A stretch of 27,854 nucleotides of DNA, from assembly GCA_035537095.1 (NCBI GenBank), contig DATLMV010000256.1, positions 1 through 27,854 of the forward strand, written 5' to 3'. Positions 1 to 8,117 of this stretch are shown piece by piece. Source of the DNA: DASWNP01 sp035537095. GTDB taxonomy: Bacteria; Acidobacteriota; Blastocatellia; Pyrinomonadales; Pyrinomonadaceae. The first letter of the stretch is position 1, and each line of letters starts with the position of its first letter. The translations under genes were made by a program, and so were the position numbers. The notes under the pieces were generated by a model that was given only the letters and a program-made list of their open reading frames with translations, ran no database searches and was not told the DNA's origin.

Positions 1-1
1 C

Positions 2-2578
2 TTCGTCGCTCTCGGCTGCTGCGCCTTGTTCTCCCCCGACGCACGCGCGCAACGCCGCCGCACTTCCACGCCGCGCGACACGACCGCCGCGACGACGACT
101 GCCAACATTCCGAGCCCGCGCTCCGTGCTCGGCTTCACGCCCGGCGACGAACGCACTATCGCCGACTGGCAACAGATACTCGGCTACTTCGCGCGTCTCG
201 ACGCGGCGAGCGAGCGCGTCCGCGTCGAAACCGTCGGCGAAACTACCCTCGGGCGGCCCATCGTCGTCGCCATCATCAGCGCGCCAGAGAATATACGCGA
301 TTTACGGAAATATAAAGAGATTCAGCGTCGTCTCGCCGACCCGCGCACCGTCGCCGACGGTCTTGAGAGCGCGAATCTGATTGACGCAGGCAAGACCGTC
401 GTCGCCATCTCGTGCTCGATTCACTCGACGGAAGTCGTCGCTTCGCAGATGTCAATGCAACTCGCCTACGAGTTGGCCTCCGCCAATGATGCCGAGACGC
501 GCGCCATCCTGAGCAACACGATTCTCCTGTTGATTCCCTCCGCCAACCCCGACGGCAACGACATCGTCGCGCGCTGGTATCGCCGCACGCTCGGCACGCC
601 CTACGAAGGCACGGAGCCGCCCGAGCTATATCATCACTATGCCGGACACGACAACAACCGCGACTGGTTCATGCTCAATCTCAAGGAGTCGCAGGCGTTG
701 ACGCGTCTCTTCTGGAAGGAATGGTTTCCGCAGATTGTCTACGACGTGCATCAACAGGGACAGACCGGCTCAAGGTTTTTCATCCCGCCTTTCTACGACC
801 CGCCCAACCCGCACATCGCGCCGCTCCTGCTGCGCGAGGTCGGACTCGTCGGGCACAAAATCGCCGCCGACCTTGAGAGCGCGGGACAGGCGGGCGTCAT
901 CACGAACGCGATGTACGACACTTGGTGGCACGGGGGCTTTCGCACCGCGCCCTATTATCACAACTCCATCGGGATTCTCTCCGAAGCCGCCAGCGCGCGC
1001 CTGATGACGCCCATCAACGTCACGCCCGAACAACTCGCCAACGCCACCGCGCGCGGGATGCCAGCGGGCGCGCTCCAAAGCGCGACCAACTTCCCCACGC
1101 CTTGGGCGGGCGGACTCTGGCGACCGCGCGACATCATGCGGATGGAACTGATCGCTTCGCGCTCCGTGCTCTCGCTCGCCGCGAACTATCGCGCGCGCTA
1201 CCTACGCAACTTCTACGAACTCGGTCGCCGCGCGCTCGACTGGCAGCCGACAAAGGGACAGCCCGTCGCGTATCTGATTCCCGCCGGGCAGGGGCACGAC
1301 GAGCGTGTCGCGCGGATGCTCGGCGCGCTCATCGCGCAGGGCGTCGAAGTCCACCGGCTCGAACGCGAACTGCACGGCACGCTTCAGGACGCGACGCTCC
1401 ACACGGCAGACCAGACGGTAAACCCTGTGCGTGGCGGTGAACGGGAAGAACGGCGACGCCAGCAGGTTGATTTCGGGCGCGGCGGCAAAGGCTCGTTTTT
1501 ACCTCCGGCGCAGCCGCAGGAGATCCCCGCCGGAAGTTATCTGATTTTTCTCGCGCAGCCCTTCCGCGCCAACGTGCAGTCGCTTTTTGAGCGGCAAGTT
1601 TATCCAGATAGGCGGACGGCGGGCGGCGAAGCCGAGCGGCCCTACGACGTGGCGGGCTGGACGCTGCCCTTGCAGATGGGCGTCGAGACGGCGGCGGTCA
1701 ACAGTATCGTCGAGCCAGCGAACCAGCGTCGCCTGACCTTGCTGCGAGACGAGAACGAAATCCGCACCGATCTCGGTCTGCGTTCGGAAGCCGTCGTTCC
1801 CCAACGTCTCGACGCGCGCGGGCAGTTCGTCGCGCCCGCGTCGCCCATCCCGAATCCCATCAAGCGTCCCGTGCGGCTCGCGCTCTACAAAAGTTATGCA
1901 GCCTCGATGGACGAAGGCTGGACGCGCTACGTCTTCGATACCTTCAACTTGCCCTTTCATTCCGCGACCGACGCCGACATCCGCGCGAAGAACCTGCGCG
2001 CACGCTTCGACGTGATCATCCTGCCTTCGATGCGCGCGCGCGACATCATCGAGGGACGCGCCGATGATAGCGCGCCGCCGGAGTTCACGCAGGGCATCGG
2101 CGCGGAGGGCGTGGCGAACCTGCGTCGCTTCGTCGAGGAGGGCGGCACGCTTATCTGCTTCGACGCCGCGACCGAGTTTGCCATCAAGCAATTCGAGTTG
2201 CCCGTCCGCAACGTGCTCGCCGATCTCAAGTCGTCGGAGTTCTACTGTCCCGGCTCGATTCTGCAACTCGACGTGGACAACACGCACCCGCTCGCGCGCG
2301 GTTTCTCGCGCGACACGGACGCCTACTTCGTCAACAGCGCGGCCTTTGAAGTCACCGATAACGCGCGCGCGCGCATCGTCGCACGCTACGCCGAACGCGG
2401 CGTGCTGCGCTCCGGCTGGCTGCTCGGCGAACGCCACATCGCCGGACGCGCCGCGCTCGTCGAAGCGACGCTCGGGCGTGGCCGCGTCGTCCTCTTCGGC
2501 TTCCGCCCGCAACATCGCGCGCAGACGTGGGGCACGTTTCCCTTCATCTTCAACGCGATAGAACGCGGCGGCGAGTGA
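2..2578 (+). CDS. M14-family zinc carboxypeptidase, secreted (5' end outside window)
   Basis: The reading frame is open to the left edge. The residues before the internal TTG at 26 (FVALGCCAL, then SPDARAQ) look like the end of a signal peptide with an Ala-x-Ala cleavage site, so the true start is upstream and the protein is probably exported. M14 carboxypeptidase signatures follow in order: an HxxE zinc motif (HSTE, about 400-440), the PSANPDG segment (about 538-556), a later zinc-ligand His in YDVHQQGQTG (about 740-770), and a candidate catalytic Glu in ILSEAAS (about 970-990). About 500 further residues follow, including a C-terminal portion with a glutamine-amidotransferase-like look (LRRFVEEGGTLICFD). 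Family knowledge: enzymes of this class remove C-terminal residues from peptides or peptidoglycan stems; the substrate here is unknown. The family call is strong, the exact role is not. Confidence 0.88.
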   Translation, partial: FVALGCCALFSPDARAQRRRTSTPRDTTAATTTANIPSPRSVLGFTPGDERTIADWQQILGYFARLDAASERVRVETVGETTLGRPIVVAIISAPENIRDLRKYKEIQRRLADPRTVADGLESANLIDAGKTVVAISCSIHSTEVVASQMSMQLAYELASANDAETRAILSNTILLLIPSANPDGNDIVARWYRRTLGTPYEGTEPPELYHHYAGHDNNRDWFMLNLKESQALTRLFWKEWFPQIVYDVHQQGQTGSRFFIPPFYDPPNPHIAPLLLREVGLVGHKIAADLESAGQAGVITNAMYDTWWHGGFRTAPYYHNSIGILSEAASARLMTPINVTPEQLANATARGMPAGALQSATNFPTPWAGGLWRPRDIMRMELIASRSVLSLAANYRARYLRNFYELGRRALDWQPTKGQPVAYLIPAGQGHDERVARMLGALIAQGVEVHRLERELHGTLQDATLHTADQTVNPVRGGEREERRRQQVDFGRGGKGSFLPPAQPQEIPAGSYLIFLAQPFRANVQSLFERQVYPDRRTAGGEAERPYDVAGWTLPLQMGVETAAVNSIVEPANQRRLTLLRDENEIRTDLGLRSEAVVPQRLDARGQFVAPASPIPNPIKRPVRLALYKSYAASMDEGWTRYVFDTFNLPFHSATDADIRAKNLRARFDVIILPSMRARDIIEGRADDSAPPEFTQGIGAEGVANLRRFVEEGGTLICFDAATEFAIKQFELPVRNVLADLKSSEFYCPGSILQLDVDNTHPLARGFSRDTDAYFVNSAAFEVTDNARARIVARYAERGVLRSGWLLGERHIAGRAALVEATLGRGRVVLFGFRPQHRAQTWGTFPFIFNAIERGGE

Positions 2579-2597
2579 CGGCGGACGAAAGATGAAG

Positions 2598-2737
2598 GGC
2601 GCGCTGAATAAAACTGATGACTGATGAAAGCCGCGCCGAATAAAACTGATAAAGGACGCGCCGAATAGAACTGATGAAGGGCTTGCTGAACAAAATTGAA
2701 GCTGTGAATAACATCGAAGCTGTGAATAAAACTTGAG
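2598..2737. repeat. Degenerate tandem repeat, about 24 bp per unit
   Basis: The spacer between the carboxypeptidase and the VWA gene contains about six imperfect copies of a unit close to gcgccgaataaaactgatga, with the later copies shortened (ctgtgaataaaactt-like). It is AT-richer than its surroundings and no ORF of convincing quality crosses it. Function unknown; it could be replication slippage in a non-coding spacer. Confidence 0.6.
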
Positions 2738-2848
2738 ACTGTTATCGGTCGCCCCTCATCCTTTTCAGCTTGGCGCGCATCAAAGTTTGCGCCTGCGCCT
2801 CGCCGTGCCGTCCGTGTTATGCTTGCCCCTCGAAGGAGTCAACAGGTC

Positions 2849-4096
2849 ATGAGAAAGTTTGTCGCCCTTGTTTCGCTCCTCTCCCTGCTATTGGTTTCCG
2901 CCGACGCCGCGCGTGCACAGTTGCGCTCGCGCCGCGTCGGCGATACGCCGCCGCCCGCCTCGACGCCGCGCACCGCGCCGCCGCCCAGTTCGTCAAAACA
3001 GCGCACCGAGGACGTGCCCGCCGCCGAAGAAGTGGACGACGAGGGCGTCGTGCGCGTGCAGACGGCGCTCGTCACCATCCCCGTGAGCGTAATGGACAGG
3101 GCGGGCAAGTACGTCCCCGACCTGCGACAGAACGATTTCCGCATCTTCGAGAACGGCGTCGAACAGGAGGTCGCCTATTTCGCGGCAGTTGACGTGCCTT
3201 TCACCGTCGCCCTCCTGCTCGACACCAGCAACTCCACCGCTTTCAAACTCGAAGACATACACGACGCCGCCATCGCCTTCGTCAATCAACTGCGGCCCGA
3301 AGACCGCGTCCTCGTCGTCTCCTTCGACTCCGACATCCACGTCCTCGCCGAACCGACGAGCGACCGCTCCATCCTCCGTCAGGCCATCCGCAGCGCGCGC
3401 ACGGGCGGCAGCACGCGCCTCTACGACGCCGTTGACATGGTGATGAAGCAACGCCTCAGCCGCATCAAAGGACGCAAGGCCATCGTCCTCTTCACGGACG
3501 GCGTGGACACGACGAGCACCCGCGCGAGCTACGAGAGCAACGTCGCCGACGCCGAAGAACTCGATGCCATCATCTATCCCGTGCAGTACGACACGTTCGA
3601 CGAGAACGTCCGCAGTCAGGGCGGCGGACGGAGTTCGGGTTCGCGTGGCTCGACGATTCGCCTCGGCGGGATTTCGATTCCGCTCCCGTTTCCCACCTCG
3701 GGCGGCGTCGGCACGGGCGGCGGTGCTGGCTCGACGCGCGCCGAATACGAACGCGCCAACCGCTACCTCAACTCCCTCGCCGACATGACCGGCGGACGCC
3801 TCTACGAAGCATTCGATTTAAACTATCTCGCGCGTTCCTTCGAGGCCATCGCCGAAGAACTGCGACGCCAGTACAGTCTCGGTTATTATCCGAAAGCGCA
3901 ATCGCAGGTCGCCGAACGCCGCCAGATCAAAGTCCGCGTCAACCGCCCCAATCTCGCCGTCCGCGCCCGCGACAGCTACATCTACAACCCCAACGGCGCA
4001 CCCAACAAAACACAGGACGACGCACGCCGACAGCCCGAACTCCGCAAACGACAGTTCATGGGAAGGGATGTGGGCGGAGGGGTGAGGGATGAATGA
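2849..4096 (+). CDS. VWFA-related Acidobacterial domain protein, secreted
   Basis: The 415-residue protein starts at ATG 2849, preceded by AAGGAG at 2833-2838; a longer frame beginning at 2819 lacks this support. Residues 1-24 form a clear signal peptide (MRKFVALVSLLSLLLVSADAARAQ). A Pro-rich linker with an RRVGDTPPP motif follows, then a beta domain and a von Willebrand A domain with the MIDAS pattern DTSNS (residues 125-129) and a later FTDGVD. A Gly/Ser-rich insertion lies near residues 255-295. Family knowledge: these TIGR03436-type proteins are abundant in Acidobacteriota and are presumed to mediate metal-dependent protein contacts outside the cytoplasm; the partner is unknown. A paralogue lies at 12456-13736. 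The last residues (GGGVRDE) are encoded by a heptamer repeat that forms one arm of the following hairpin. Confidence 0.88.
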   Translation: MRKFVALVSLLSLLLVSADAARAQLRSRRVGDTPPPASTPRTAPPPSSSKQRTEDVPAAEEVDDEGVVRVQTALVTIPVSVMDRAGKYVPDLRQNDFRIFENGVEQEVAYFAAVDVPFTVALLLDTSNSTAFKLEDIHDAAIAFVNQLRPEDRVLVVSFDSDIHVLAEPTSDRSILRQAIRSARTGGSTRLYDAVDMVMKQRLSRIKGRKAIVLFTDGVDTTSTRASYESNVADAEELDAIIYPVQYDTFDENVRSQGGGRSSGSRGSTIRLGGISIPLPFPTSGGVGTGGGAGSTRAEYERANRYLNSLADMTGGRLYEAFDLNYLARSFEAIAEELRRQYSLGYYPKAQSQVAERRQIKVRVNRPNLAVRARDSYIYNPNGAPNKTQDDARRQPELRKRQFMGRDVGGGVRDE

Positions 4097-4230
4097 AGAA
4101 GGGGCAAAAGGGTAAAGGGTAAAGGGTTAAAAGGTTAAAGGGGCAAAGGAATGATTCCTTTGCCCCTTTAACTTTAACCTGTCAGGTCTTCCCTTATGTC
4201 TTTAACTTCATCCCTCATCCCTCATCCCTC
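4075..4230. repeat. Nested hairpin of heptamer repeats between convergent genes
   Basis: The outer arms are gagggatga-type heptamers at about 4075-4097 and three copies of catccct at about 4207-4229. Inside lie gggtaaa heptamers and a perfect 17-bp inverted repeat (4135-4151 with 4155-4171, 3-nt loop). It sits between the convergent VWA gene and glgC, so it could stop transcription from both sides. The left arm overlaps the 3' end of the VWA coding region. Confidence 0.75.
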
Positions 4231-4232
4231 CT

Positions 4233-5528
4233 TCAAACAATCGTGCCGTCTTTGACGGTGGCGTTTTTGGGAACGAGGATGATGCCGTCGCGGATGTAGT
4301 AGCTGCCGTCGGGGGCGTCGGCTTCGGTGAGGCCGCTTTCGTTGACGAGACGGACGCCCGCGCCGATGCGCGTGTTCTTGTCTATGATGGCGTTGCGGAT
4401 AATCGCGCCCTCGCCGATGCCGATGCGCGGGACGCCGTTCTTGATGTCGGCGCGCATCTCTTCGATGGACTGGTAGTAGTCCGCGCCCATGAGATAGGTG
4501 TCCTGAATCTGCGCGCCCTGTTCGATGCGGCTGCGGAGGCCCACGATGGTGTGTCGCAGTTTGGCCTGATTGATGATGCAGCCTTCGCTGATGATGGAGT
4601 GGTTGACCTCCGTGTTGTGAACTTTGGAGGGCGGCAGGTCGCGCGCGCGCGTGTAGATGGGCGCTTCGGCGTCGTAGAAGTTGAACTTCGGAAGGGGCGA
4701 ACACATGTCGAGATTGGCGGCATGGAAAGCGGAGATGGTTCCGATGTCTTCCCAGTAGCCGTCGAAGAGATAGGATTGCACGTTGCCGGATTCAATCGCC
4801 GCCGGGATCACCTCCCGACCGAAATCCACCCACGTCTTATTCTGCCCGAGCGTGTCTTCGAGTTGCTGGTAGTTGAAGACGTAGATGCCCATCGAGGCGA
4901 GAAACGGACGCTTCAGAGCCTCCTCCGCGCTCAACCCGAACGCGCTCGTGTCCACGCGCATCTCTTCGAGCGCGCCGCCCTTCGGCTTCTCCCGAAACTC
5001 CGTGATGCGCCCGCTCGCGTCAGCCTTGAGCAGACCGAACTCCTCCGCCGCTTCCCTGCCGAACGGCACGACCGAGACGGTCACGTCCGCCTTGCTCTCG
5101 AAATGTCGTTTGAGAAAGAGGCGATAGTCCATCCGGTAGAGATGGTCGCCGGAGAGAATCAAGAGCGTGTCAATGTCCCAACCGCGTATGTGCGGCAGGA
5201 CTTGCCGGACGGCGTCCGCCGTGCCCTGAAACCAGAGAGGACTTTCCGGCGTCTGCTCGGCGGCGAGGATATCAACGAAGCCGTTGGTGAACTGCGAGAA
5301 GCGATAGGTGCGAGCGATGTGGCGGTTGAGCGAAGCGGAGTTGTACTGCGTGAGCACGAAAATCTGGCTGATATCGGAGTTGATGCAGTTCGAGATGGGG
5401 ATATCAACGAGACGATATTTTCCGCCGAGCGGGACAGCCGGTTTCGAGCGTTGCTGCGTCAGCGGAAACAGTCGCGTGCCCGCGCCGCCGCCGAGGATGA
5501 CCGCCAAAATGTTCGGTTTCCGCGCCAT
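4233..5528 (-). CDS. glgC: Glucose-1-phosphate adenylyltransferase
   Basis: This 431-residue protein makes ADP-glucose from ATP and glucose-1-phosphate, the committed step of bacterial glycogen synthesis. The N terminus holds the nucleotidyltransferase signature GGGAGTRLFPLT followed by RSKPAVPLGGKYRLVDIPI. LSGDHLYRMDY, EFREKPKG and FDGYWEDIGTI mark the substrate-binding and catalytic core, and a C-terminal left-handed beta-helix (GCIINQAKLRHTIVG onward) completes the fold. Length matches the family. Several stretches (NRHIARTYRF, GFVDILAAEQTPE, the DGSYYIRDGII tail) resemble the cyanobacterial/plant branch more than the enterobacterial one, by eye. It is transcribed from the minus strand, 94 bp downstream of the Uma2 gene, and converges on the VWA gene across a heptamer-repeat hairpin. 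Confidence 0.96.
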   Translation of the reverse strand: MARKPNILAVILGGGAGTRLFPLTQQRSKPAVPLGGKYRLVDIPISNCINSDISQIFVLTQYNSASLNRHIARTYRFSQFTNGFVDILAAEQTPESPLWFQGTADAVRQVLPHIRGWDIDTLLILSGDHLYRMDYRLFLKRHFESKADVTVSVVPFGREAAEEFGLLKADASGRITEFREKPKGGALEEMRVDTSAFGLSAEEALKRPFLASMGIYVFNYQQLEDTLGQNKTWVDFGREVIPAAIESGNVQSYLFDGYWEDIGTISAFHAANLDMCSPLPKFNFYDAEAPIYTRARDLPPSKVHNTEVNHSIISEGCIINQAKLRHTIVGLRSRIEQGAQIQDTYLMGADYYQSIEEMRADIKNGVPRIGIGEGAIIRNAIIDKNTRIGAGVRLVNESGLTEADAPDGSYYIRDGIILVPKNATVKDGTIV

Positions 5529-5622
5529 CTCTTTTCACCCACCTGTCAGGCAAATTGTAAAGATTGAACGCCCGCAGCATAGACGCAAACCGCCGCGCGT
5601 TTCAAGACGTGCGCACCGCCGT

Positions 5623-6183
5623 TCAGCCGAGAATGCTCTGTGCGTCCATCTTCAAGTCGGGGATAGTTTGCGCCGCGAAGGATTCGTCGCGCCGGACAAG
5701 ACGCGTTTCGACGTAGGCATCGGCGCGCGGGCGCGCGTAGATTTCGACCGTCTCCGACGGAAGATTGACGAGCCAGACTTCCGGGATTCCGGCGCGCGCA
5801 TAGAGCGGGATTTTTATTTGGCGGTCGTACATGACGGAACTATCCGCCACCTCGACGACGAGCATCACGTCCGACGGTCGCGGGTTAGCCTGAGCATAGA
5901 AATCCTCACGACGCTTGAGCAGCGCGACATCCGGCAGCGGCTCGGAATAATCGTCAAGCTGCACGGGATTCTGCACCCAGACGATTGAATCATCGCCTGC
6001 CAGCCGCCCCAGAACCTTAGTCAATCTGCCGACACAGGCCGCATGACGGCTGCCAATCGGATTCCTCTCGATGATCTCACCTTCAATCAACTCGACGCGG
6101 TCGTCCTCCGACAGCACGCCCGCCGTGAGCATCCGGTAGTAGTCGCTGACGCTGAAATGTCGCCTGACGATTTGAACAGACAT
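5623..6183 (-). CDS. Uma2 family (DUF820) PD-(D/E)XK-fold protein
   Basis: The 186-residue protein matches the Uma2/DUF820 restriction-endonuclease-like family. It has an N-terminal FSVSDYYRMLTAGVLSEDDRVELIEGEI segment, an acidic residue in PLPDVALL, the core LVVEVADSS, and DRQIKIPLYARAGIPEVWLVNL with the likely active-site Lys. These are the usual family landmarks. Its biological role is not established; members occur in many copies in cyanobacteria and Acidobacteriota, often near mobile DNA. The start lies only 12 bp after the deoC stop, so it is probably co-transcribed with deoC. Confidence 0.85.
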   Translation of the reverse strand: MSVQIVRRHFSVSDYYRMLTAGVLSEDDRVELIEGEIIERNPIGSRHAACVGRLTKVLGRLAGDDSIVWVQNPVQLDDYSEPLPDVALLKRREDFYAQANPRPSDVMLVVEVADSSVMYDRQIKIPLYARAGIPEVWLVNLPSETVEIYARPRADAYVETRLVRRDESFAAQTIPDLKMDAQSILG

Positions 6184-6195
6184 ATTGACTCACAA

Positions 6196-7134
6196 TCAGT
6201 ATGCAGTAACGGCGGCGGTCGCGCCCGTCCTTATCCCTGCGGCTTCCTGTGCGATTTTGACGCCGACGCTCGCGCCGATGCGCGTTGCGCCCGCTTCGAC
6301 TAGGGCGCGCGCGTCCGTGATGCCCTTGACGCCGCCCGACGCCTTGACGCCCATCTCCGCGCCGACCGTCCGGCGCATCAACGCGACATCGGCGACGGTC
6401 GCGCCGCCTTTGGCGAAACCCGTCGAGGTCTTGACGAAGTCCGCGCCCGCGCGCTTCGCCGCGAGACAGGCGCGCACCTTCTCCTCGTCCGTCAGAAGCG
6501 CGGTCTCGATAATCACTTTGCACAGCACGCCCTGCTCGTGCGCCGCCTCAACGACGCCGCGTATGTCGTATTCAGCCGCGCAGTCGTCGCCGCTCTTGAG
6601 CGCGCCGACGTTCAAGACCATATCAATCTCGCGCGCGCCGTCGAAGATTGCGCGCCGCGCTTCGTAAGCCTTCACGTCGGGGAGCGTCGCGCCGAGCGGG
6701 AAGCCGATGACCGTGCAAACCGGCACGCCCGACCCGCGCAGGTGGCACGACGCCGCGCGCACCCACGTCGGGTTGACGCAGACGCTGGCGAAATGAAACT
6801 GCATGGCCTCTTCGCACAGACGGTTGATGTCGCTCTCGGTCGCATCCGGTTTCAAGAGCGTATGGTCAACGAGGCTCGACCAATCGCGCGCCGTCGCCGC
6901 GTCGCCCAAGACCAGACCGATGCGCGACGCGCCCGCGTCAACCACCCTCTGCATCCGCTCCGGACAACGATTGAAACATTCCGACGCACACCCGCACAGC
7001 GCGCCCTGCTCCTCCGCGTCGCCGTTCAGACGCGCGACGATGACATCCGTGATCTGCTCGACGAGCCTTTCCAGTTCTCCGTTGTGCAACCCTGAGCCCC
7101 CTGAGCCCCCTGAGCCGTTGTGCGTCGCTGCCAT
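6196..7134 (-). CDS. deoC: Deoxyribose-phosphate aldolase with extra N-terminal helix and Cys cluster
   Basis: DeoC splits 2-deoxyribose-5-phosphate into glyceraldehyde-3-phosphate and acetaldehyde. The catalytic domain runs from about residue 84 (WSSLVDHTLLKPDATE) to the end. It holds EIDMVLNVG with the Asp, the Schiff-base Lys in FVKTSTGF (K235) and a second Lys in VKASGGV (K264). The usual enzyme is about 220-260 residues; this one has 312. The extra 80 residues comprise a Gly/Ser linker (7-15), an amphipathic helix ELERLVEQITDVIVARLNG (20-38) and a CxCxxxCxxxC cluster (C47, C49, C53, C57). A short terminal helix joined by a linker is the layout of encapsulation peptides of bacterial microcompartments. 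The RpiB-like gene upstream has a similar extension. Function of the aldolase is secure; the targeting role is inference. Confidence 0.95.
   Translation of the reverse strand: MAATHNGSGGSGGSGLHNGELERLVEQITDVIVARLNGDAEEQGALCGCASECFNRCPERMQRVVDAGASRIGLVLGDAATARDWSSLVDHTLLKPDATESDINRLCEEAMQFHFASVCVNPTWVRAASCHLRGSGVPVCTVIGFPLGATLPDVKAYEARRAIFDGAREIDMVLNVGALKSGDDCAAEYDIRGVVEAAHEQGVLCKVIIETALLTDEEKVRACLAAKRAGADFVKTSTGFAKGGATVADVALMRRTVGAEMGVKASGGVKGITDARALVEAGATRIGASVGVKIAQEAAGIRTGATAAVTAY
7090..7116. repeat. Three perfect 9-bp tandem repeats inside deoC
   Basis: The unit ccctgagcc occurs three times in a row. On the minus strand it encodes the GSGGSGGSG linker at the N terminus of DeoC. Because the unit is a multiple of three, copy-number change would alter linker length without breaking the frame. 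Confidence 0.8.
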
Positions 7135-7205
7135 CTCTCTTCATGCTCCTCGAACGCCCGTGCCGCGCGGGCGGCGCGTCCATTCTTCACTTTCTTAATC
7201 CGTTT

Positions 7206-7871
7206 TCACTTCTTCAGAAAACCCGGATACTCGCGTTCGACAAACTGCTTCAAGGCCGACTCCGAAGGACTCTCGGCCAGAATCGCGTCGGGCAGTTTGT
7301 CTTTCAGAGTGAAGGTCGAGCCGTGAATCGTGCCGAGACGAAAACCGTTGCGGCTCTTGTTGAAATCAATCATCAGATTCGCCTCGCGGAATCCGAGATG
7401 AACGGGCAGCAGATAGAGCGCGTCCGCGCGCACCGCGCCGAAGGTCTTCGACACCTGCGTCCCCGTCTCCGTCTGCTTCGACTGCACGGACGTTATCAAC
7501 TTCAGTTCAACCTCCTGCCCGCCCGACAGGTTCAGATACGCGCGCTTCAGAGGCAACTCCGACTTGTCCTGCACGAAGACCGTCACCAGCACGACCGCAT
7601 GCCCCGCCAGAGCCATGTATTCGTCCATGCTCGACGGGTGCGCCATGTCGAAGAAACCGATGCGCGGCAGCGGGGCCGACCTCGCCAACTCGACCGCCGC
7701 TTCCTCAATCCGCTCCTGCATATCCGCCGGAGTCAACGGCCCCTTCGACTCCAAAGATTTCCCCGCATGCGCCGTCGCATCCTGCGGCACAGCACACACC
7801 GCGAGCGCGAGCAGCAACGACAGCACGGCAGCCATCCGCAGAAGTCCGGCGCGCAGCCTGAGTTTCATCAT
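7206..7871 (-). CDS. Secreted hypothetical protein
   Basis: I do not recognise the family. The start is placed at the ATG-ATG pair at 7866-7871, which opens directly into a signal peptide (MMKLRLRAGLLRMAAVLSLLLALAVCAVPQDATAHA); the upstream extension of 38 residues lacks this logic. The mature part is about 185 residues of mixed alpha/beta look, with no cysteine and no obvious catalytic motif. Its N-terminal third holds a helix (MQERIEEAAVELARSAP) and the segment RIGFFDMAHPSSMDEYMALAGHAV, and it ends in a Lys-rich tail. It lies between the RpiB-like gene and deoC in the same direction. The export signal makes a direct role in cytosolic sugar-phosphate metabolism unlikely. Confidence 0.7.
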   Translation of the reverse strand: MMKLRLRAGLLRMAAVLSLLLALAVCAVPQDATAHAGKSLESKGPLTPADMQERIEEAAVELARSAPLPRIGFFDMAHPSSMDEYMALAGHAVVLVTVFVQDKSELPLKRAYLNLSGGQEVELKLITSVQSKQTETGTQVSKTFGAVRADALYLLPVHLGFREANLMIDFNKSRNGFRLGTIHGSTFTLKDKLPDAILAESPSESALKQFVEREYPGFLKK

Positions 7872-8117
7872 GCAATCAGAACCTTTCCCGTCCGGCCTGT
7901 CTCTTAAAAAGACGCGTGCCCGGTGGATTCGTCCGGCATCAATCTTTCGCCGGATGAGTTTTTTGACGACGAGCGAATTTCGCACGCGTGCATTCTACCT
8001 GTTTTCGTGTGGGCCTTGAAGTGAGGCGGGCCGGGAGGCGGCGGATCACGGCGTCCGGTTTGCCCGTCGCAGCGAAGCGGAGGGCAGACGGGCGCGCTGC
8101 CGATTTCCGTCGAGCGT

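Noticed and set aside
5554..5582. Possible glgC promoter with TACAAT on the minus strand
   Set aside because: The -10 is acceptable but no -35 of quality lies at the right distance.
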